From Orychophragmus violaceus (Eukaryota > Streptophyta > Magnoliopsida > Brassicales > Brassicaceae): a stretch of DNA of 64,000 bases. Positions 56,324-64,000 of this stretch are shown here, piece by piece. The position numbers were made by a program, and so were the translations under genes. The stretch lies in the NCBI GenBank assembly GCA_030180135.1, contig CM058234.1, positions 29,608,766 to 29,672,765 on the forward strand. Direction: 5' to 3'. The notes under the pieces were generated by a model that was given only the letters and a program-made list of their open reading frames with translations, had not been told where the DNA came from and ran no database searches. How positions within the stretch are numbered: the first letter of the stretch is position 1; every line of letters starts with the position of its first letter.

Positions 56324-57355
56324 TTTACCTAATCGGATCATGGTGATTCCGGTTATGGTGTTAACCTACTGAGTGACGTCGGTAGGTGTGTGGTCCGGAG
56401 AACACGGGGTCGCGTCCTAGGGCCGGACTGCATGGAAGCTTGGGTTATCTAGGGATAGCCTGAGTCACCGCGTATCGATGGACAGAGAACGGTGTCATAG
56501 TCGTTGTGTGGACGGCTAGGATTCGTGGGTTAGTTGCCATATCGGTAACGGTGGAAACCCGTGGAAGTTACCAAGATCGTAGGGGCCCAGCGTTATGTTT
56601 TGGTGTAGTTGGTAGTGCGCGGTAGATAGATCGAGTTTCAATCGGGAACATGTGCCGCAGTGCTCCCGATTTCCTCTAATCGCCTTCTCTTTCTTTTGGC
56701 AATTGATTGTGTGTGGGCTCGACACGACGTGGTAGTGCGTGATCGGCTATTTTGTTATGATTGATTGTTATTTTGTGGTTTCGGGCGGGAATCTATAGGA
56801 GATAGATAGATTTGAAGCCTTAGTGGGAAGCCGATCCACTGGGTGATCTTAGATCGCTCATTAGACTCTTTTTGTGTTTTCAGGTTAAGCAGCGACGGAC
56901 GCGGGAGGTCCTCGGTGTAGCTTCGGGATGGCTTGGGGCGGGGTTTTTGATTCGATGGTTTTGGGGTTTTTCTCTCGGTTCGGCTTGACTCCACATTTGT
57001 ATTGGTTTGCGTGTTGATTATTTATTGATGAAATCGATTTGTAAAGTGATGATTAAACGTTGTGCTGAACGTTTAGTTTACTTAGAAATGAACATGCTTT
57101 CCTGATATTGTGTTTAGTCCGAACCGACACAACTCGCTGAAGTAGTGCAAGGTGATCAACTTGTACTATGGAAGTGAGGATAGCGGAGTCAAGGATGGAT
57201 TAGTACGAGCCTTTGTCTCAAACCGATTCGTCTCTGGCTTCGTCCTGTGGTGAACTTTTCCTGTTCGACTTGCTCGGGTTCGATCGGTCATGTTCTTGTT
57301 TGATTGTTGGCCGGTCAGCTCGACGGTCAGCGGAGGATGTGAAAAGAGCGTTACA
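56324..57355 (+). mobile_element. TR-GAG element (plus), 5' LTR C, part 2
   Basis: Continuation of LTR C after the Copia insertion, colinear with 63347 to 64000 of LTR D. It ends AAGAGCGTTACA at 57355. Confidence 0.9.
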
Positions 57356-57361
57356 GAAAGG

Positions 57362-57373
57362 TGGTATCAGAGC
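57362..57373 (+). other. Primer-binding site of the plus TR-GAG element
   Basis: TGGTATCAGAGC six bases after the LTR end, the initiator tRNA-Met type. Confidence 0.9.
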
Positions 57374-57633
57374 ATGGTTCTGCATGGGTTTCGAAGCTGT
57401 TCATTTCTGAGTGTTTTCCGTGGTTTTATCGAGTCAAAATTGTGTCTTACCCAAGCATCCATTAGGAAACCGAGCCGCGTCTGTAAAATCCGGGGTTGGG
57501 ATGGGGTAGAAAAATTTGTATTTTGTGTACTAATTTTTTATTTGTGGTTTTTGATTGCAGACAGCAGCAGAGTGTCCCTGGACAGAGTGTGTGTGGGTGT
57601 GTGCATTGGGTGTGAGAGATAGTAGCGAGCAGT

Positions 57634-59151
57634 ATGGGTGAGCATCGGATGACACGGGCAGAGTACCAGGCTTTGGTAGACCAGCATCAGGCAGGTCTGA
57701 GGATAGCACCGCAGGGTCAGTCGCAGGGTTCTCGGGTATCAGATCGACCGCCAGTTGTTCCCCGAGTGCATCAGGGAGCGAGAGCAGCCGCTGCGGATTG
57801 GAGGCCATTAGCGGACCCGTTACCGCCTTCTCTACAGGACGATGCAGGTACCGCAGACCCGACCGCAGGAGTGATGGGATATTTGGGATTCACAGACTAT
57901 GGGTTGCCGCCGTTTCCACCTCAGCTTGAGGCACCTACAGTACCATCGGGGATGCAGCTTGAGGCACATGATGTGCCACTACCCTTCAGTTTGCATGAGT
58001 CGGACTTCATTCCACTTGGTGGAGGGGACTTTCAGTTGGATCCGTTACACCCAGTTTTCGACATGGACATGGAGCCGTTGGATCCGGAGCAACATGCGCA
58101 GTGGGCGCAGCAGATAGACGAGCAGATGGCGATATTAGAGGACGTCTTGGAGCAGCATGTTGGGCCACATCATCAGCCAGGATCGCCACAGAGGTCAGGA
58201 GCTCCATCACCCGGTTCCACCGAGCCACACTCAGCGATGGAGTCAGCCACAGGAGTTGAGTCGATGTCGACGGCAGGGTCAGACTCGTAGTTTGAGTCAG
58301 TTACATCACCAGAGGCACCGCCGACTGAGCCGGTTGCACCATCGGAGATTCCACTAGCCGACAAGCCAGATTTATTGCCGCCTATGCCTGTGTACCGGAC
58401 ATGTAGCGCCTGCGGAGTTCAGGGCTTTCATTTGTATTGGTGCACCCGACCAGTGGATCCGCGCTACCGTGAGACGTATCAGCCAGTGCCGGCCCCGTAT
58501 TATTGTCAGGTGTGCGGGATGGACGGCCATCTTGCACCTATTTGCCCGATCGCAGGACCCGGACCTCGTATGTCGGACGCAGAGCCGCATCGTGCCCCGT
58601 TACATGAGGAGTATCGATCTGGTACGAGTCGTCGAGACGGTGAGCTTATTCGGCAGTCAGTTATCCAGCAGCCAGCAGCGCAGTCACCTGTAGCGCAGCC
58701 ACCATTGGAGCCGCCACCAAGACCATCGAGGAGTTGTAGGAGGTGTGGAGACGAGGGACACAGAGCATCCGCTTGTTCCCGTTGATCCAGTTCTCGTCGG
58801 TCCCGCTCAACGCCAGTTGTCTATCAGATTTGTGGAGGTCAGGGACATCGAGCAGCCGAGTGTTTTCAGGAGCCTTCTTCGGGGTCTGTTTCTTCCTGTC
58901 AGCTGTGTGGAGCGACAGATCATCAGACAGCAGCTTGTTACCGTGGGCCACGCCCAGCGCCCGTTCCGGTTTGTCAGATTTGTGGTCGCGGAGGTCATGT
59001 AGCGCAGTTGTGTCCGATGGCAGAGCCGCAGCAGGTTGGACCGCCGACTATAGATGCGCACCCACCACACCCTCCCGGCGCACCTGCCAGTGGGTACAAG
59101 CGCGAGCCGCGATGCCGGTTTTGTATGGCATTCCGGTCGTGTTGGGGCTGT
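57634..59151 (+). pseudogene. Gag-like protein with six tandem CCHC knuckles (TR-GAG element), two in-frame stops
   Basis: One reading frame of about 506 codons is interrupted only by TAG (58288) and TGA (58783). It starts MGEHRMTRAEYQALVDQHQ. The N-terminal third is proline/glutamine-rich, then acidic and probably helical (FDMDMEPLDPEQHAQWAQQI, DEQMAILEDVLEQ). A Ser/Pro-rich linker follows. The knuckles are CSACGVQGFHLYWC (His shifted by one), CQVCGMDGHLAPIC, CRRCGDEGHRASAC, YQICGGQGHRAAEC (first Cys lost), CQLCGATDHQTAAC and CQICGRGGHVAQLC. Typical plant Gag proteins have one or two knuckles. No canonical retrotransposon-gag domain is recognised, and there is no protease, RT or integrase, so the element must use another element's enzymes. 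The sharing of layout with the minus copy shows this is a real family trait. Confidence 0.8.
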
Positions 59152-60638
59152 TAGGATTAGAATAGTTAGGCCAGGTAAGTTGGGCACTAACTATGTTGTT
59201 GTTGTGTGTATCTAGATCGGCGATTCTCGCATGTGGTTTCAGACATCTCTGGGTTATGACGGTGCAGTTTGGGGGTTAGGGTATGGATGACGGACGTCTC
59301 ATGGTTGTATTTCTTGTTTACTTATATATTTAAAAACCTCGAAACATGTGTGTGTTGTTGTTCTTATGTATGTATGTGATGCAGAATTGTTCTACTTATC
59401 GTTATGGCTTACGTAGTAATTGTTTGCATGCGTGTGATGGTTTTGGATGCAAACGAATTACCACTTGAAGTCTGATGATGCGCGGAACTGACGACCGTTC
59501 ATCATAACCTAAACCCAGACTGACGACATATCCGGAACGATATAGTGATTGCTTGGCTGTGTGTGGTAATTGGTTGCTTTTATTTGATTGCTTGCGTGTT
59601 TTATTGAATGCTTGTGTGGTGCATTAGTTAATTAGGGTTGCGTTTCGTATGTGGTGTAGCACTGTGAAAGTGCTAGTGTTTATGACATGCTCAGCATGTG
59701 CGGAATGTGAATGGCGTTGGTAAGCCATCCGGGTGAGTAGTTTAAATTGGTTGCAATCGTTAAGTTGTTAGAATTGAAAGTGTTAGAACCTTTTCGTTTA
59801 AGGTGTTGAGCTAACTCGAGTATGGTTGTAATCGACTGTCGATTCGCGAGAGAGCGGAATTATAGAATATCGTTACTTAATCATGGGTAACCATTGGGTA
59901 CATGATTAACTAACTATATCTCTATGAGGAAGTGAAATCGAGGGATGGATCGGTTTGAATTTCACCACTCCAGTGAAAGTTGTTGTGTTGAATGTAGGAC
60001 GGAATGGACGATGCGATACGAATGCGAGACCGAACCCGAACCCGAAAGCGAGATGGAATGACAAGACGTCGCGAAACAAGGAGACCGGACCGTGAAGCAG
60101 TCGATATGGACCGTCCGTGGAAAGTGTATCAGTGCAGGGTAACTGGAAGAGCGAAGCGGTTGGTATGATGAGTTAGCAAAAAGATTTGAAAAAATGTCAG
60201 CGACAGTGCGAAGATCAGAATGAAGCAATTGGTGTGAAGTGAATGAAGTCTTAAAAAAGTCGGATTCAGAAATCAAAGTTCTGGAAGAGTGCTCGGAAAG
60301 GAAGAGGTCGTATCGGAATCAGAGTGAAGTTATTAGTACGGGGGATTGGAAGTCATAAGAACGTCAGGTTTGGAATGCAGATTTTTGAAGAGTGTCTCGG
60401 TGAGACAAACCACTATCGTGAAGGACGTGGAAGTCAAAGCGAAGTGGGGAAGTTGGAAGTGAAAATCAGTGGAAAGTTAGATGGAAAGTTTGGAAAGAGC
60501 GCAGGAAAGCGAGAAGTCAGAGTTATGCAGCAGTGTTCGAGTAAGGAAGCGTTGAAATCGAATGACGGAGCAACTTGCACGGTTTGGAACTGATTCAAAG
60601 TCTGGTAGTGACGGAGAATTCGGGGACCGAATTCCTGT
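59152..60638 (+). other. Noncoding 3' internal region of the plus TR-GAG element
   Basis: About 1.5 kb from the Gag stop to the polypurine tract. Colinear (inverse) with 36993-38689. No domain-bearing frame. Confidence 0.65.
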
Positions 60639-60651
60639 AAGTGGGGAAGAA
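60639..60651 (+). other. Polypurine tract of the plus TR-GAG element
   Basis: AAGTGGGGAAGAA directly before the 3' LTR. Confidence 0.85.
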
Positions 60652-63600
60652 TGTAATACCCCGTATCCAAAAATATGGTTAACGGGCAGAAGAAAAGTCC
60701 ACAGGGGCAAAACCGTAATTTTGCCAAAGTTCGAGACGGAAGACGTGACGGGCCAAATGTTCTCTTTCTAAACCATAAAGAACATTTACAAGATTAGAAT
60801 TCGAAGAAACGGAACGTATTTTCGGAGTATCGTTCGGAAAACCGACTAAACCGGGTAAACTTCGGAAAATCATAACGGGAGCTAGGAAATTCCAAATGAA
60901 GTGATTCAAGTTGATAAATTCATCAAAAATCAATAAGAATCAGTTTATGGAGGTTTGGAGATTTATTTGAATCGTCTGATATTTATTAAAACAATTATCG
61001 GGAAAACGAGCAAACCGAGCAAAAGTGTTTAGTCAAGCTAAGGAGGGGTTTTATTGGATTGGGCCGGTGCTAATGGGCCTTAGTGGACTTCAAACACTCA
61101 CCAGGGACAGCTGTGAGCTCCCCAGGTCGCCAGATTTAAGGGAGAGGTGGCATCACCACAATGGATGCATGAGGAAAAGTGTATGCATGCAAGGAATCTC
61201 TACTATTCATCCCTTTTGGTCATTTTGGTGATCTGAATCTTCACTCTAGCTTCTCTCTGTCGACAGCACTCTCTCATTCTCTCCAGAAATATTCAACAAA
61301 TTCATCAAGTTCTTGCATCTTCAAGCAATTTACTTCAAGAACAAAAGGTGTTCTTCAAAGCTTCTCACACAAGAAAGTACATAACTTTCTCCTCCTAGAC
61401 CCAAATCACACTCTACAAAGCCCAGGAGCTTCATCTCGTACTCCTCTTCATTTTCCAGCCAGCCACCGTCACCGCCGTCGCCGTAGCTCGCCGGAATCCG
61501 GTGAAGAAGCAACCGTGGCTTAGGGTTCTTGGGATAACTCTCTCTCTCTCTTCATCAGATCTTAGTGATTCAAGGCCATGGGTGGGTAGATATCATCAAA
61601 AGGAGCAGATTGGTGTGTGGTTCACCGTCGGAAGTCGCCAGAAAAGTCACCGCCGCCGCGGTCAATGCCGGAGCCGCTGCGGTCAACACCGGAGTAGTCG
61701 CCGGAGAAGCTTCCTCCGCCTTCAAATCTTCAGCCGGTTCATCCAGGGGTTGGTTCAGATGTGTTGATTCAAGAATGGAGCTAATTTGGTTGGGTTTAGA
61801 TCGGTTTAGGTAACCGGTCAACTCTCGGTCAACATTTTGACTTTGACCCGGTTTACCTAAACCGGTCAATTGGATTCTTGGTTCGTGGTCAACCGGTTCA
61901 GAGGAGTGGTCAACCGGTTAGCTTGGTCAACGGTCAACGGTCAGCCTCGGTCAACGCCGGTCAACGCCGGTCAATGCCGCCGGTCAACGCGGTCAACGCC
62001 GGGAAACGAGCCGGTCAACGCTCGGTTTGGCGGTTCTTCGGTAGTTCGGAGTGTTCAGAAGTTCGTGTTCGGGTATTCGGAGAGGTTCGGGTTTAGTTCG
62101 GGGTCTCGGGAATCCGTATCCGCATCCGGTCCGTTCGTTCCGTCGTATCACTGTGAGTCGGCTCAAACACCGTAGATGCATATAGAACGTTAAATGGGAA
62201 AAACCGTAGAGATAGGAATGCATACCCGATCGTATTGAATTGAATTGAATTGAATTGATTAATCGAATTAAAGTTAAACCGGCTAGGGTTAAAGAAGCAT
62301 GTTAGACGTAAATGGATTAAACCTGTTGAGTGCCGTTAGGTTGTTAGTATCGTTGCGTGATGCATTCATATAGTCGTTGCATGCTTAGGGCCGTATATGC
62401 ATATATATGTAAGTAAAGGACGGTAATTAAATGAATCTATATACGAGAATTAAGACGAGCTAAAATACGGAAGTAAAACCTGAATGAACGTATAGAATAT
62501 GAATGGTATCGGGGTTTCCCGAGAATAATGAATTAAGTAATGAATGGTGAGACGTCGGGGAGTTTAGTAAGCTACTAGCTCTAAACCGACGGATCGAGGA
62601 GTTGATAAAATATGGTTAGGATTGGTTAAGAAAAGAGAAGTGTTGGGATTGGTGAACCGTCTATGGGTTAGCAAGCTGCTAACCCAAGGTAGCGGGCGTC
62701 AGGGGCGGAGCTACTAAGGGTTAGGGGGTGTCATCTGACACCGTATAAATTGATATAAAAATTTATTTCTAGCCTATTTCATGTAAGTTCTGGTGGATGG
62801 GTTGGAAAAATCAGGTGTATGACACCCCTAAAATCAGTGTTCGAGCACTGACATTACTACTACTTTTTTCCTTTTATTTTTCCCTTGGTCTTTTTATTGA
62901 CACCTGTAAAAAAGATGTTTGGGTCCGCCCTTGGCGGGCGTAAATCGGTTAAAAGATATTAGCAACCCTAATAGGCCTGTTGTGTGTTGTTTGTGTGTTG
63001 ATTGCGTGGTGGTGTTGTTGTGTGGTTGTGGTTGACCTTTTTGTGCAGGCCTTTAGATCGTCTCGGTGTTGGGCCGAGCGATCCTTGTTGTTACTTAACT
63101 CGGTCACGGGACCGGTTAAGTTGTGGTGCTGACTCGGTACGGTGCCAAGTCAGAGCAGTGGTGTGTGTGAGTAGACTTGCGGGATGAGGGGTTGAGTTGA
63201 TTGTTGTTATTTATTGAAACTGATTGCTAGAGTCCAAGCGAGTCTGCGTGTTTACATTTCTGCACTAGGACTCTAGGGTGTGTTAGATCCCGCAAGTATA
63301 GGTGTTTGATTACGTTCTGGTACTTCCGACCCAATTGGATCCTTGGGTATTTACCTAATCGGATCATGGTGATTCCGGTTATGGTGTTAACCTACTGAGT
63401 GACGTCGGTAGGTGTGTGGTCCGGAGAACACGGGGTCGCGTCCTAGGGCCGGACTGCATGGAAGCTTGGGTTATCTAGGGGTAGCCTGAGTCACCGCGTA
63501 TCGATGGACAGAGAACGGTGTCCTAGTCGTTGTGTGGACGGCTAGGAGTCGTGGGTTAGTTGCCATATCGGTAACGGTGGAAACCCGTGGAAGTTACCAA

Positions 63601-64000
63601 GATCGTATGGGCCCAGCGTTATGTTTTGGTGTAGTTGGTAGTGCGCGGTAGATAGATCGAGTTTCAATCGGGAACATGTGCCGCAGTGCTCCCGATTTCC
63701 TCTAATCGCCTTCTCTTTCTTTTGGCAATTGATTGTGTGTGGGCTCGACACGACGTGGTAGTGCGTGATCGGCTATTTTGTTATGATTGATTGTTATTTT
63801 GGGGTTTCGGGCGGGAATCTATAGGAGATAGATAGATTTGAAGCCTTAGTGGGAAGCCGATTCACTGGGTGATCTTAGATCGCTCATTAGACTCTTTTTG
63901 TGTTTTCAGGTTAAGCAGCGACGGACGCGGGAGGTCCTCGGTGTAGCTTCGGGATGGCTTGGGGTGGGGTTTTTGATTCGATGGTTTTGGGGTTTTTCTC
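60652..64000 (+). mobile_element. TR-GAG element (plus), 3' LTR D, cut by the window edge
   Basis: Starts TGTAATACCCCGTATCC and is colinear with LTR C through the whole window, ending without its GCGTTACA terminus (about 400 bp missing). It contains the hAT MITE at 62700-62933 and a GGTCAA-rich block at 61640-62005. It preserves the empty Copia site at 63341-63357. Confidence 0.9.
62700..62933. mobile_element. hAT-type MITE, 234 bp
   Basis: Starts CAGGGGCGGAGCTAC and ends GGGTCCGCCCTTG, giving terminal inverted repeats CAGGGGCGGA/CAAGGGCGGA. It is flanked by a perfect 8-bp duplication GCGGGCGT (62692-62699, 62934-62941). LTR C has the uninterrupted site at about 48683-48695 (GCGAGCGT). No coding capacity. 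Confidence 0.9.

Overview
The window is plant nuclear DNA made almost entirely of transposable elements. There is no intact host gene, rRNA, tRNA or CRISPR array. The element types (Tat-lineage Gypsy, Copia, TR-GAG-like LTR elements, a gene-capturing CACTA, Helitrons, hAT and MULE-like elements), the telomere-type CCCTAAA repeats and the captured fragments of plant genes (HD-ZIP III homeodomain, oxysterol-binding-protein PH domain) suggest a Brassicaceae genome, probably Brassica/Raphanus-like and pericentromeric. The family assignment is inference from familiarity with the repeats, not from a search.

Left part (1-24.3 kb): AT-rich DNA with scattered insertions. These are an LTR-like repeat (1725-3523), a poly(A) retroposon with a perfect 17-bp target-site duplication (5102-6492), and two related inverted-repeat elements filled with telomere-like repeats (9468-10231, 10462-11189). 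A decayed Tat-lineage Gypsy relic on the minus strand follows, with two LTRs joined head-to-tail (11.4-16.7 kb). Then come a long-TIR MULE-like element holding three tRNA-like tandem units (18175-19465), a plus-strand Helitron (21806-23060) and the 3' end of a second Helitron facing it 11 bp away.

Right part (24.3-64 kb) is one nested complex. The outermost layer is a minus-strand Tat-lineage Gypsy element: 3' LTR 24341-24949, an antisense spliced ORF with its own TATA box at 25.3-28.4 kb, then integrase, archaeal-type RNase H, RNase H, RT and protease reading leftwards from 33.4 kb, with a solo Copia LTR inserted in pol. Its protease is cut at 33407 by a minus-strand, LTR-bounded element with 3.6-kb LTRs that encodes only a zinc-knuckle Gag-like protein (TR-GAG type). 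That layer holds a 2.8-kb CACTA element carrying several captured plant gene fragments (42943-45766). It is itself interrupted at 46612 by a plus-strand relative with the same layout, whose 5' LTR holds a 7.2-kb Copia element (49107-56323) and whose 3' LTR holds a 234-bp hAT MITE (62700-62933). Four junctions are fixed by target-site duplications or by comparison with an uninterrupted sister copy: CACTA AGT, Copia TTTAC, hAT GCGGGCGT and the retroposon 17 bp.

The elements depend on enzymes from elsewhere. The TR-GAG elements have LTRs, PBS, PPT and a Gag-like frame but no pol. The Copia copy has nearly identical LTRs but a ruined pol. The CACTA and MITEs have no transposase. The features most worth follow-up are the six-knuckle Gag of the TR-GAG family, the dense W-box cluster in its LTR, the multi-gene capture by the CACTA, and the antisense spliced gene of the Tat element.
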